A stretch of DNA of 64,000 nucleotides from NCBI RefSeq assembly GCF_023684385.1, contig NZ_JAGSOJ010000003.1, positions 124,001 through 188,000 on the forward strand. The letters run 5' to 3'. The position numbers and the translations under genes were made by a program. The notes beneath the pieces are model-generated. The model ran no database searches and was not told where the DNA came from. It was given only the letters and a program-made list of their open reading frames with translations. This DNA comes from Oceanirhabdus seepicola (lineage in GTDB: Bacteria > Bacillota > Clostridia > Clostridiales > Clostridiaceae). Positions 1 through 8,319 of the stretch are shown piece after piece (the first letter of the stretch is position 1; each line of letters begins with the position of its first letter).

Positions 1-41
1 GATTTTATAGGTTGTCAATATAAAAAAATTATGTAATTGTA

Positions 42-70
42 TTGTGAAAAGCATGTACTCGTACTATTAT
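42..70 (+). promoter_or_regulatory. Promoter of deoD with overlapping palindrome
   Basis: TTGTGA at 42-47 and TATTAT at 65-70 are separated by 17 bp, a standard sigma-A arrangement. A 13-bp perfect palindrome (TACTATTATAGTA, 62-74) overlaps the -10 and could be an operator. About 130 nt of untranslated leader follow; I saw no riboswitch in it. Confidence 0.55.
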
Positions 71-203
71 AGTATAGGGGAGTTAATTTTTATCTTTTTT
101 ATGTATATTAATACACAAGATATTGCAATACTGTAACTAGGGAGTAATCATTTACATGCCTAAATGTGGATGAAATTATTAGAAAATTTAAGGAGGAATT
201 GAT

Positions 204-917
204 ATGATACCAACACCCCATATTGAAGTAAAAGATAAAGGAATTATTGCTAACACAGTATTAATGCCTGGAGATCCATTACGTGCTAAATTTATCGCTG
301 ATACATTTTTGGAGAATGTAGAAAGATTTAATACTGTACGTAACGTATTTGGGTATACTGGGACATATAAAGGTCGTAAAATTTCTGTAATGGCAAGTGG
401 CATGGGTATGCCAAGTATTGGTATTTACTCATATGAATTATTTGAATTTTATGGAGTAGAGAATATTATTCGTATTGGTTCATGTGGAGCCTATACAGCA
501 GATTTAAATTTATATGATGTAATATTGAGTACGGAAGCGTGGAGTGAATCAAGTTTTGCTAAAGTTCAAAGTGGATATGATAGTGATATAATTGCTGCAT
601 CTACTGATTTAAATAGCAAACTAGAGAAATTTTCAAAAGAGTTAGGAATTGAAATTCATAAAGAGCGAATTCACTCAAGTGATGTATTTTATCGTAAAAA
701 TTTCCATGAATACAAAGAGATTTATGAAAAACATGGATGTGTTGCAGTTGAAATGGAGTCATTTGCTTTATTCCATAATGCAAATGTATTGGGTAAAAAA
801 GCAGCCTGCTTATTAACAGTCTCAGACAACTTAGCAACTGAAGAAGTAACAACATCTGAAGAAAGACAAAATGCATTTACGAATATGATGAAAATTGCCT
901 TAGAAATGGCTGAGTAA
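204..917 (+). CDS. deoD: Purine nucleoside phosphorylase, DeoD type
   Basis: Cleaves purine (deoxy)nucleosides with phosphate to free base and (deoxy)ribose-1-phosphate in cytosolic purine salvage. The 237 residues match the usual length of hexameric DeoD. Visible family motifs are the phosphate-binding MPGDPLRAKF near residue 22, GMGMPSIGIYSYEL near 64, RIGSCGAY near 88, VEMESFALF near 180 and the catalytic-Asp segment TVSDN near 204. AAGGAGG lies 7 nt before the ATG. It stands alone between its own promoter and a strong terminator. Arginine is encoded mainly by CGT here, whereas neighbouring genes use AGA, so transfer or expression-driven codon bias is possible. Confidence 0.95.
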   Translation: MIPTPHIEVKDKGIIANTVLMPGDPLRAKFIADTFLENVERFNTVRNVFGYTGTYKGRKISVMASGMGMPSIGIYSYELFEFYGVENIIRIGSCGAYTADLNLYDVILSTEAWSESSFAKVQSGYDSDIIAASTDLNSKLEKFSKELGIEIHKERIHSSDVFYRKNFHEYKEIYEKHGCVAVEMESFALFHNANVLGKKAACLLTVSDNLATEEVTTSEERQNAFTNMMKIALEMAE

Positions 918-923
918 AAAAAT

Positions 924-970
924 AACTAAGATATCCTTGGTGGAAATAATAAGGATATCTTAGTTTTTTT
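924..970 (+). terminator. Intrinsic terminator of deoD
   Basis: A 15-bp perfect stem (924-938 with 951-965) is followed by a T tract. Confidence 0.9.
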
Positions 971-1062
971 AAATAAATCTAGTATATTAAAAACTTTTTT
1001 GGTGTTATTTTCATATACATTTTATAGGGGAAATAATTTTTGGTAAGAGGTAAGGAGGGGCT

Positions 1063-1812
1063 ATGGAGATTAAAGAAGGAATTGTTTTTAAGAGAGCAGA
1101 CATAGATAAAAAAAAGGATTTTAAAAACATAGATTTATTAAGAAGACGTCTTTGTTTTTTAGCTTTAAAAGATGATAAAGTTATTGGAACCATTGAATTT
1201 AATATTTTTGATATGGTTAATGCAAGAATAGAACATATTAATATTTCATGGGACAAGGCTACAAATCATTTGGAACTCTTGGAAGGATTTATTCAAGAAT
1301 TTCTTTGGTGGAACGAATATATTAAAAATATAGCTATTGAAATACCACTGATGAAAAAGATTTCTGAAGAGAAAAATGATATATTGAGAGCTGGATTTCT
1401 TAAAGGAAATGTGTATACTTATGAAAATCCTAACCCAGCTGAAATATTTAAGATAAAAGTGAAAGACGTGTGTCCAAGCCAATTAACAGTAGATAGAAGT
1501 AAATTGAAACAACTAAAAGAGTGGGTAAAATCCTCAGAAGAAATTATTTGTACGTTTGTGAGAATAGATGGTAAAGCTGTATGTATTGATGGGCATACTA
1601 GACTTGTTTATGCTATATTAAATGATTATAAATATATTTACGGTATATATACTAAAGAATATGATGATATTGGGCTCTACGAAGAGACATTAAGATGGTG
1701 TAGGGATGAAAAAATATATTCAGCAGAAGATTTGGTTAAGAACATAGTGGATACTGGAGAACATGAAAAAATATGGATTTCAAGATGCAGGAATTATCTT
1801 AAAAGTGTATAA
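1063..1812 (+). CDS. Uncharacterised protein, GNAT-like N-terminus and ParB-like C-terminal half
   Basis: A 249-residue protein of no firmly recognised family. The first ~120 residues (LCFLALKDDKVIGTIEFNIF, then a pattern of strands and helices) resemble an N-acetyltransferase fold but lack a clear acetyl-CoA P-loop. Residues ~150-200 (ICTFVRIDGKAVCIDGHTR) contain the IDGHTR motif of ParB/sulfiredoxin-like nucleotide-binding domains. The ATG follows an AGGAGGGG ribosome site. It lies alone between the deoD terminator and a hypothetical gene. Function cannot be assigned; a ParB-like NTP-binding or modifying enzyme is the best inference. Confidence 0.75.
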   Translation: MEIKEGIVFKRADIDKKKDFKNIDLLRRRLCFLALKDDKVIGTIEFNIFDMVNARIEHINISWDKATNHLELLEGFIQEFLWWNEYIKNIAIEIPLMKKISEEKNDILRAGFLKGNVYTYENPNPAEIFKIKVKDVCPSQLTVDRSKLKQLKEWVKSSEEIICTFVRIDGKAVCIDGHTRLVYAILNDYKYIYGIYTKEYDDIGLYEETLRWCRDEKIYSAEDLVKNIVDTGEHEKIWISRCRNYLKSV

Positions 1813-1915
1813 TATGGTTATTGAGAAATTCATTACTATAAGATACATTCTTAACATTTATAAATATTAGTCGATAAATTAAATATGACTTCAAATAATC
1901 AAAAGGAGAGATTAG

Positions 1916-2257
1916 ATGGATTTTGACCATAATGAACAGCCCTTACTAGTTGGCGGATTAAACTATGAAGAATCAACATTAGAAAATATGAAATTTGTTG
2001 TTGAAGAATTTGCTGAAGGAATAATATCATTTCAAAGTAAAAAAATTGCAGAGAATTTTTTAGATAATATTAAAGATTACATTTCTGAGGAGATTTTTAA
2101 AACATACATGAAGATAAAGAAACCTTTTTTTTATGGAATTCTTCAAACTGAAAAATATGAAATATATCTGTATGCTGAAGAGTTTGTTAGAGAGATGTAT
2201 GAGTATAAAGAATGTGAAGACAAGCTATTAATAAGTTTAAAAAATGACATTGATTGA
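1916..2257 (+). CDS. Hypothetical acidic protein
   Basis: 113 residues, acidic, no signal peptide or membrane segment, predicted mixed alpha/beta. AAGGAGAG lies 6 nt before the ATG, so the gene is real. It ends 23 bp before the signal peptidase gene and is probably co-transcribed with it. I do not recognise the family. Confidence 0.7.
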   Translation: MDFDHNEQPLLVGGLNYEESTLENMKFVVEEFAEGIISFQSKKIAENFLDNIKDYISEEIFKTYMKIKKPFFYGILQTEKYEIYLYAEEFVREMYEYKECEDKLLISLKNDID

Positions 2258-2280
2258 TATGATGTAAGGAGGAGTGTTTC

Positions 2281-2796
2281 GTGAAAAAATTCTTGAAGAA
2301 AAATTTAGATGTTATCATAATTTTTGCAGTTATTTTTTCAATTAAATTTTTTGTAGTTGATATTATCCCTGTTGATGGACAATCAATGTATCCTACATTG
2401 AATATGAAAGATAATAGTGATAGAGTAGTTCTTAATAGGGTGCCTCATTATACTAAGAAGTATGGTAGAGGTGATATTGTAATTATAAAAAAGAAAATTG
2501 AACAGGGAGATAGTATAATAAAAAGAATAATTGGAATAGAAGGGGATAAAATTGAGATAAAGAAAGGATTTGTTTATCTTAATGATAAAAAACTTGATGA
2601 AGTATACATAAAAGAACAAGGTGTTACTAGACCAGAAGGGATATATATTGTACCAGAAGGGAATGTGTTTGTACTTGGAGATAATAGAATGAATAGCTCT
2701 GATAGTAGAAAGTATGGATTCTTTAGCTACGATAATATACTAGGGGAAGCTGTCTATAGAGTTAATATATTGAAATTCGAAGGTAATTCATTTTAG
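2281..2796 (+). CDS. lepB: Signal peptidase I
   Basis: Cleaves signal peptides from secreted preproteins at the outer face of the membrane. 171 residues, the usual size of Firmicute SipS-type enzymes, with one N-terminal membrane anchor (residues ~11-30). Catalytic Ser35 is in DGQSMYPTL and the general base Lys81 in IIKRIIGIEGD. The conserved box VLGDNRMNSSDSR follows near residue 136. It starts with GTG behind AAGGAGGAG. The preceding hypothetical gene is 23 bp upstream, and a terminator follows. Confidence 0.93.
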   Translation: MKKFLKKNLDVIIIFAVIFSIKFFVVDIIPVDGQSMYPTLNMKDNSDRVVLNRVPHYTKKYGRGDIVIIKKKIEQGDSIIKRIIGIEGDKIEIKKGFVYLNDKKLDEVYIKEQGVTRPEGIYIVPEGNVFVLGDNRMNSSDSRKYGFFSYDNILGEAVYRVNILKFEGNSF

Positions 2797-2840
2797 GCAT
2801 ATTCAAATAAATAACATAATATAGAGAATATTGATTATTA

Positions 2841-2887
2841 AAGTCTACAATTCCTTACTAGGGGGGGATTCTAGGCTTTTTATTTTT
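2841..2887 (+). terminator. Intrinsic terminator after lepB
   Basis: An imperfect 14-bp stem (2841-2854 with 2865-2878) is followed by TTTTTATTTTT. Confidence 0.75.
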
Positions 2888-2982
2888 GTACGTTAAGAAG
2901 ATGTAAAAGGAGTATTTTGGGTACATATCTATTATGAGATGAGGCAGAATATAAGTATGCATATGATGATGAGGTAAATAGT

Positions 2983-3816
2983 ATGATAAGATGGATTAAA
3001 GATGCCAGAAGAAAGTTGGCTAAAATACCTATTAGAGTTGTGTTAAGTTTGTATATCCTTGTAATGTTTGTTTTTGCTGTGATATACACTAATATTCCAA
3101 GTGGATTCTATCATGAAACTATAAGGCTTGAGAGTGGCTATGATAAAGAAGCAGAGGAGTTTTCAAAGAAAATTCTAGAAGCTATGAAAGCTAATTTTAT
3201 GGATGTTTATAAAAAAGAACAATTGTGTTTTGATGATATCGAGATAGATATTACCACTATGAATGTTGGTAAAAGTTATGTGAAGAGTGAACGGGTAATA
3301 GTTCCAATAAATCTTATTGTAGAGGTGAAAAATCCTGAAAAGATTACTGATAAACATATAGATGATTGTGATAAAAAGAATTATATTGAGAATGTAGTAT
3401 ATACGGATTTTTTTGATATATCTCTTAGCACAAATGCTATAAAAATTAATGATAAATTTTTTGTTCCTCTGGTTGTAACTAGCAATGTTTTTGTTAAATG
3501 TGACAATATTGATGTAGATAAAATAAACTATAACCAATTGTTCAAACATGAGGGATTCTTGTCACCAGTTATAAAGATTGATGAGGGAATAGAGAAGGAG
3601 ATACAAGAATTTCTTCTCGCAAGTAAAGGGTTTTCAAATAAGATAAATAATCACTTTTTAAGCATGCTATATTTGAGTGCAGTTACAATAACCACTATTG
3701 GATATGGAGATATTGTACCAATTACGTTAATAACCAGAATGTTAATAACTATTGAAGCATTAATGGGGATGACGATTATGGGTATTTTTTTGAATAATAT
3801 AACTTATAGAGAGTAA
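2983..3816 (+). CDS. Two-TM potassium channel with large extracytoplasmic insertion
   Basis: 277 residues. TM1 spans ~17-36, the selectivity filter TIGYGD is at ~238-243 behind a pore helix, and TM2 covers ~250-272, so this is an Ion_trans_2/KcsA-type K+ channel subunit. Unusually, about 180 hydrophilic residues sit between TM1 and the pore helix; with only one preceding TM this segment should lie outside the cell. There is no C-terminal RCK/TrkA_N domain: the chain stops about 5 residues after TM2. The start ATG follows GATGAGG. It is monocistronic between terminators. The channel assignment is firm; the role of the insertion is unknown. Confidence 0.85.
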   Translation: MIRWIKDARRKLAKIPIRVVLSLYILVMFVFAVIYTNIPSGFYHETIRLESGYDKEAEEFSKKILEAMKANFMDVYKKEQLCFDDIEIDITTMNVGKSYVKSERVIVPINLIVEVKNPEKITDKHIDDCDKKNYIENVVYTDFFDISLSTNAIKINDKFFVPLVVTSNVFVKCDNIDVDKINYNQLFKHEGFLSPVIKIDEGIEKEIQEFLLASKGFSNKINNHFLSMLYLSAVTITTIGYGDIVPITLITRMLITIEALMGMTIMGIFLNNITYRE

Positions 3817-4019
3817 TTGGAAAGTAAGATATTAAATAGATTTTGTGTACTGACTGGCAATGCTTAATAAGAAACAATTGCACAAAATTTCTCTATTATG
3901 AATTTATACACTAAAAGCAACTTTAATTTTGCTTTACCTTTTACTCCTAGTATTGTATAATATGCTAATAGGTAATTCGAAACACGAAATATTTTAGGAT
4001 AGAAAAAAGGAGAGTGAGC

Positions 4020-5387
4020 ATGAAAGGGTTAAAATTAAAAGATAAAGGGTTTATAAAGGCGTTGGTAACCATAGCTATACCAATTACTATACAAAACTTT
4101 TTTTCTACATCATTAAACTTTGTTGATAATATTATGATTGGTCAATTAGGAAAGGAAGCAATAGCTGCTGTTGGACAAGCTAATAAGCTATTTTTTCTTT
4201 TTGTATTGATACTATTTGGAGTATATAGTGGTGCTGGAGTGTTTTCAGCACAGTTTTGGGGGAAAAGGGATATCCCAAATATTAAAAGGGTACTTGGGTT
4301 GTCTTTAATAATTGGAGGGGCAGTAAGCGTAATATTCGCACTTGCTGCTACATTAGCTCCAAAGACAGTTATGACCATGTTCTCTAAAGATGCTGAAGTA
4401 ATTAAATTAGGTACTGAATATCTTAGAATAATAGGAATTAGTTATCTTTTAACAAGTATAACCTTTGGATTTGGTATGTCTGCTAGAAGTGTAGGTTTGA
4501 CCAAAATTCCTATGTATGCTAGTGTAGTATCACTTGGGATTAATACTTTCTTAAACTATACACTTATTTTTGGTAAATTTGGATTTACAGCTATGGGAGT
4601 TAAAGGTGCAGCTATTGCAACCCTGATAGCCAGATGTATAGAACTATTTGTTACATTATATCTTCTGTATAAATATAACGGAGGGACTGTTATTGCTGCT
4701 AAGTTTAGTGAGTTATTTGATTTTTCACGAGAGTTTGTAGCAAAGATTCTTAAAACTGCATTACCTGTGATATTCAATGAATTTTTATGGTCTCTTGGAA
4801 TGACAATCTATGCTGTTATATATGGGCGAATTAGTACAGAGGCAGTTAATTCCGCAGAGATAAGTAATACAATTCTTAATTTGTTTATGATTATAGGCCG
4901 AAGTATTGCAAGTGCTTCAGCAGTTATGATTGGAAATAAAATTGGTGATAATAACGTTGAAGAGGCAAATACCTACGCGCGACGTCTCTGTAAACTTGGA
5001 GTTTATGTGGGGATTATAATGGGAGCAATATTAATTATGACAGCTCCATTGTTTGTAAAACTTTTCAACGTGGAACAAGGAATAAAGAACGATGTTGTCA
5101 CAATTCTCATAGTTATGGGATTCATTTCATTCATAAAGATACTTAATGGTATTCTTGTAGTAGGCGTGTTTCGAAGTGGTGGAGAAACTGTATTTGCCAT
5201 GTTATTAGATAGTGGAACAGTATGGTGTATTGGAATACCTATGGCTATAATAGGTGGTCTTTGGTTAAAACTTCCAATACCTGTTGTTATTGCATTAGTG
5301 AACCTTGAAGAGGTTGTAAAAGTTGTGATAGGTTTAAAGAGAATGCTTTCAAATAAGTGGATTAAAAATATTGTAAATGATATGTAA
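4020..5387 (+). CDS. MATE family efflux transporter
   Basis: Cation-coupled multidrug/toxin exporter in the cytoplasmic membrane. 455 residues with about 12 membrane segments. The N-terminal family pattern IPITIQNFFSTSLNFVDNIM is seen at residues ~21-40, with the internal repeat starting near 245 (ALPVIFNEFLWSLGMTIYAV). I start at ATG 4020 because AAAGGAG lies 6 nt upstream; the in-frame GTG at 4014 abuts that site. A TATAAT at ~3955 is the likely -10. Substrate cannot be predicted. Confidence 0.92.
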   Translation: MKGLKLKDKGFIKALVTIAIPITIQNFFSTSLNFVDNIMIGQLGKEAIAAVGQANKLFFLFVLILFGVYSGAGVFSAQFWGKRDIPNIKRVLGLSLIIGGAVSVIFALAATLAPKTVMTMFSKDAEVIKLGTEYLRIIGISYLLTSITFGFGMSARSVGLTKIPMYASVVSLGINTFLNYTLIFGKFGFTAMGVKGAAIATLIARCIELFVTLYLLYKYNGGTVIAAKFSELFDFSREFVAKILKTALPVIFNEFLWSLGMTIYAVIYGRISTEAVNSAEISNTILNLFMIIGRSIASASAVMIGNKIGDNNVEEANTYARRLCKLGVYVGIIMGAILIMTAPLFVKLFNVEQGIKNDVVTILIVMGFISFIKILNGILVVGVFRSGGETVFAMLLDSGTVWCIGIPMAIIGGLWLKLPIPVVIALVNLEEVVKVVIGLKRMLSNKWIKNIVNDM

Positions 5388-5487
5388 AAATATGTTTACA
5401 GATAGTATTATTCATCACCCATTTATAGAAGATGGGTGACTTCTATACAATTACTGTTAAAGAGTTCATGGAAAAAAATATAAGTAT

Positions 5488-5519
5488 AAAGCTCGCTGAA
5501 ATATACGGCGAGTTTTTTT
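5488..5519 (+). terminator. Intrinsic terminator after the MATE gene
   Basis: Stem CTCGC/GCGAG, extended by A-T and G-T pairs, is followed by seven T. A second hairpin without a T tract (TCACCCAT/ATGGGTGA, 5415-5439) lies just upstream. Confidence 0.75.
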
Positions 5520-5585
5520 GTATAGATTTTTATCGTTGGTGATATAGTAAAAGGGAAGTGGGTTGAATTATGGAGCTGAGATAGA

Positions 5586-6347
5586 GTGAAAAAAAATAAT
5601 TGTAAAGATAAAAATAGAGAAAGTTATGTTGTGTGGAGAGGAATACGAAGAATTCTGCTTTTAATCAACGTTGTGGTAACTATTATAGTTGGTTCTGCAG
5701 GAATATACTTTACCTACACACAGACTAAAATATACGATAAGCAAAGAGAATATATGGATATGCAGTTACAACCACATTTTAATATGGCTATTTTATATGA
5801 AAATAAGAATGAAAAGGGAATCTATACAGACAATAGCCTTAAAATACATAATTCAGGGGGAAATTTTTATGAATTTAACTGTGACAAGATAGTATTCTTA
5901 ATGGTTTCTTATGGAAATGAAAAGTATATGTTACCAATTAAAGACTTTTTTAAAGTTAATAGAGAATATTTCGGAGAGAGCGATAAATTAGTATTTGAGG
6001 CAATTGGAGATAACAACAATCTGATAATTGATAGTTTAAATAATGATATAGCTCAGTATGCAAAAAATCAAGGAGTGAGTTTAGAAATAAAAGTGGTGAT
6101 ATTCGTTAAAATAGGATATCAAGATATTTTTGGAGTTGATCACTTAAAGTATTTCCGTGGTAATAAAGGGAGATTAATTGAAGAAGAATATGGAGAAAAA
6201 ATTTTTGAGTTGCATGATGAATATATAGAGCTAGATGGTAATATGAAGATTAGAGATTTAAATAGCAAAAAGTTGATTAGGTTCTTAGAATATGAGAAAA
6301 AAATAGATATGAATGAATTCAAAGAATTATTTAATTACGAATACTGA
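5586..6347 (+). CDS. Hypothetical single-pass membrane protein
   Basis: 253 residues with one membrane segment at ~20-43 (positive-inside N-terminus), followed by a soluble domain with a weak beta pattern. It starts at GTG with GGAG 11 nt upstream, a poor site. No recognised family. It lies between the MATE terminator and a MITE-like repeat. An orphan gene with little to infer beyond membrane anchoring. Confidence 0.65.
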   Translation: MKKNNCKDKNRESYVVWRGIRRILLLINVVVTIIVGSAGIYFTYTQTKIYDKQREYMDMQLQPHFNMAILYENKNEKGIYTDNSLKIHNSGGNFYEFNCDKIVFLMVSYGNEKYMLPIKDFFKVNREYFGESDKLVFEAIGDNNNLIIDSLNNDIAQYAKNQGVSLEIKVVIFVKIGYQDIFGVDHLKYFRGNKGRLIEEEYGEKIFELHDEYIELDGNMKIRDLNSKKLIRFLEYEKKIDMNEFKELFNYEY

Positions 6348-6422
6348 AAATCTCGGAGTTACTTATCTGAGTTTTTTGACAAAGTTATATTGTTTTCATT
6401 TTATTTTGTTGCTTTAGAATTT

Positions 6423-6543
6423 CAGGGTGTTTAAAAAGTTCAAGGTCAAGGAACAAGGTGAACGAGCAGCGGATTGTACAATTAGTACTTGAGCAGCACA
6501 GAGAACCTTAGTGACGTAGAGATTGAGCTTTTAAAACATCCTG
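6423..6543 (+). repeat. MITE-like repeat, copy a
   Basis: 121 bp with imperfect terminal inverted repeats (CAGGGTGTTTAAAAAGTTCA against CAGGATGTTTTAAAAGCTCA read from the other end). The centre GTACAATTAGTAC is flanked by GAGCAGC motifs. It is homologous along its length to the copy at 6969 and sits directly beside tRNA-Pro. No ORF. Confidence 0.8.
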
Positions 6544-6550
6544 AGAGTTT

Positions 6551-6626
6551 TGGTCTGGGTGACTGGACTCGAACCAGCGGCCTCAGGCACCCCATACCTG
6601 CACGCTACCATCTGCGCTACACCCAG
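6551..6626 (-). tRNA. tRNA-Pro (anticodon GGG)
   Basis: On the minus strand: acceptor CTGGGTG/CACCCAG, D stem GCGC/GCGT, anticodon stem CAGGT/GCCTG with loop ATGGGGT giving anticodon GGG, T arm GCTGG-TTCGAGT-CCAGT, discriminator A and an encoded CCA (6551-6553). All four arms pair. It is flanked 7 bp downstream by a MITE-like repeat. Confidence 0.93.
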
Positions 6627-6759
6627 ATATTAATTAAGTATATTATATCAAACTCAAAATGATAAAACAACCAGTGATGTAAATATATAGTATATGATTC
6701 CATGAAAATGAATAATTACCTATTGGGAGTTAAGACTATATTCATAGGAGTGAGGATCA

Positions 6760-6963
6760 ATGAAAAAAGTGTTTATTTACTTAGGAGTATTTATAATTTC
6801 ATATATATTATTTTTATTTATAGCATATAAAACCGCTATGATTATTCCTATTCATAGCTTTGATGATAGTGTTATAATAAGTGGGCTATGCATTATTTTC
6901 GCAACTATTATATTGTGCACTATTTTGATAATTACAAAGATTGATGAAAAGAGAAAAAAATAA
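6760..6963 (+). CDS. Small two-TM membrane protein
   Basis: 67 residues with two hydrophobic helices (~4-28 and ~36-60) and a basic tail (KIDEKRKK). GGAGTGAGG lies ahead of the ATG. The stop is 6 bp before a MITE-like repeat, which may act as its terminator. Family not recognised. Confidence 0.65.
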   Translation: MKKVFIYLGVFIISYILFLFIAYKTAMIIPIHSFDDSVIISGLCIIFATIILCTILIITKIDEKRKK

Positions 6964-6968
6964 GGTTT

Positions 6969-7088
6969 CAGGCGTTGAAAAAGCCCAAGGTCAAGGAACA
7001 AGAGGAGCGAGCAGCGGAGTGTACAAATAGTACTCGAGCAGCACAGCGAGTCTTAGTGACGATGACATTGGGCTTTTTCAACAGCCTG
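6969..7088 (+). repeat. MITE-like repeat, copy b (best-preserved)
   Basis: 120 bp with near-perfect terminal inverted repeats: CAGGCGTTGAAAAAGCCCAA at one end and CAGGCTGTTGAAAAAGCCCA read inward from the other. The centre GTACAAATAGTAC is bracketed by GCGAGCAGC and GAGCAGCACAGCGAG, so the whole element can fold on itself. No coding capacity; looks like a non-autonomous element. Confidence 0.85.
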
Positions 7089-7099
7089 ATTCTTAGTTT

Positions 7100-7699
7100 T
7101 TAATCTATAAAACTCTTTATTTTATCTTCTAATAAAAAATCTCCAGTGTAATGAATTACATTTACTCCAAGTGAAGAAGCAGCAGTTATATTATCCAATG
7201 TATCATCAATAAATAGGCATTCACATGGATTCAGTGCATATCTATCAAGTAAGATATTAAAAAATTCTATATTGGGTTTTAATAGATTCTCTTCAAAGGA
7301 AACTGCACCACCATGAAAAAGAGAGAAAAAATCATGAGAATCTATTATATGATTATATGCCGCTTTATGAAAATTAGATAAAATATAAAGGTTGTACCCT
7401 TTATTATGAAGGGATTTTAAGACTTCTACATTCTCTTTGATAGGAACAAGGATACTTTTCCAATTAGACATACAAAGATTAATATCGATATTCCTCTCGG
7501 GTAAACGCTCAACAAATATTGAAGTTGCGTCAGTTTCACTTATTGAACCCTTATCTAGCAACAACCATTCATCGCTTTTGAATATTTCATTAAATAACAA
7601 ATCTTCAATTTCCTTATTATTAAATAATTTAGTCAAATACTTTCTCGGTTCGAATTTCAGGAGTACATTTCCAATATCAAATATAATATTTTTAATCAT
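7100..7699 (-). CDS. HAD superfamily hydrolase, subfamily IA
   Basis: Cytosolic phosphatase-type enzyme, substrate unknown. 199 residues. Motif I FDIGNVL (nucleophile Asp8), motif II LSNFH (~110), the motif III lysine in LLKPNIEFF (~145) and the acidic motif IV FIDDTLDN (~166) are all present. FDIGN in place of FDxDG is usual in the YihX-like branch. It starts 23 bp after the stop of the upstream membrane protein gene, with GGAGGG before the ATG, so the two form an operon. Confidence 0.88.
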   Translation of the reverse strand: MIKNIIFDIGNVLLKFEPRKYLTKLFNNKEIEDLLFNEIFKSDEWLLLDKGSISETDATSIFVERLPERNIDINLCMSNWKSILVPIKENVEVLKSLHNKGYNLYILSNFHKAAYNHIIDSHDFFSLFHGGAVSFEENLLKPNIEFFNILLDRYALNPCECLFIDDTLDNITAASSLGVNVIHYTGDFLLEDKIKSFID

Positions 7700-7721
7700 T
7701 TAGAACCCTCCGTTAGAAATA

Positions 7722-8186
7722 CTACTTAGATGTTAGTTCTTTATTTGGAAGAAGTTTTTTCAACGTATTAATTGAATCTTCTTTAAAATATAATACTTTT
7801 GAACTATCATTATTAAAATATAAATATGTATCTGCTTTTTCAGAATGCTTGTATGTTTTTCTTATATAACCATGAATATCTTTAATGAGTATACTTGCCA
7901 CTCCTAAATCTTTTTCAAAATCACCGTTTGCAAACTTTAGCATATCATTATCTGTCCATATATATAACTCTTTATAACTGAAATCTGGATTGAGTGAGTC
8001 AAAACCGAGAGAATTAATAAAATTTATATTGTCATTAGGAATTCCAAGTTTCTCAATATAATTACTTAATTTATCATTTATATCTTGAATAATTGTATTT
8101 CTACTACGTAAAAATTTATAGAAAGTAAAAGCAAAAAATAGAATAGTGAACAATAAAAACCATGCTAAAATGATAAAAAATATCAT
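7722..8186 (-). CDS. Hypothetical N-terminally anchored protein
   Basis: 154 residues from the ATG that follows GAGGAG; an ATG 18 bp further upstream has no ribosome site. One membrane segment near the N-terminus, then a soluble domain with no recognised motif. First gene of a two-gene operon with the HAD hydrolase. Confidence 0.65.
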   Translation of the reverse strand: MIFFIILAWFLLFTILFFAFTFYKFLRSRNTIIQDINDKLSNYIEKLGIPNDNINFINSLGFDSLNPDFSYKELYIWTDNDMLKFANGDFEKDLGVASILIKDIHGYIRKTYKHSEKADTYLYFNNDSSKVLYFKEDSINTLKKLLPNKELTSK

Positions 8187-8319
8187 AACAACTCTCCTCG
8201 CCATAATTAATAATAAGATAATATCACATTATATGAGATATAACAAATATTTGTGCCATTGTTTTACAATTTGGCATAGTATATAGCATAATATGAAACA
8301 AAAGAGGAGAGGAAGGAAT

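Noticed and set aside
71..203. Purine riboswitch before deoD
   Set aside because: The characteristic purine aptamer core sequences and paired loops are absent.
5415..5439. Terminator at the hairpin after the MATE gene
   Set aside because: The stem is good but no T tract follows; the next hairpin at 5488 is the better terminator.
8293..8319. Start of the beta-helix protein at 8293
   Set aside because: The extra nine codons contain the ribosome binding site for ATG 8320 and break the expected N-terminal fold.
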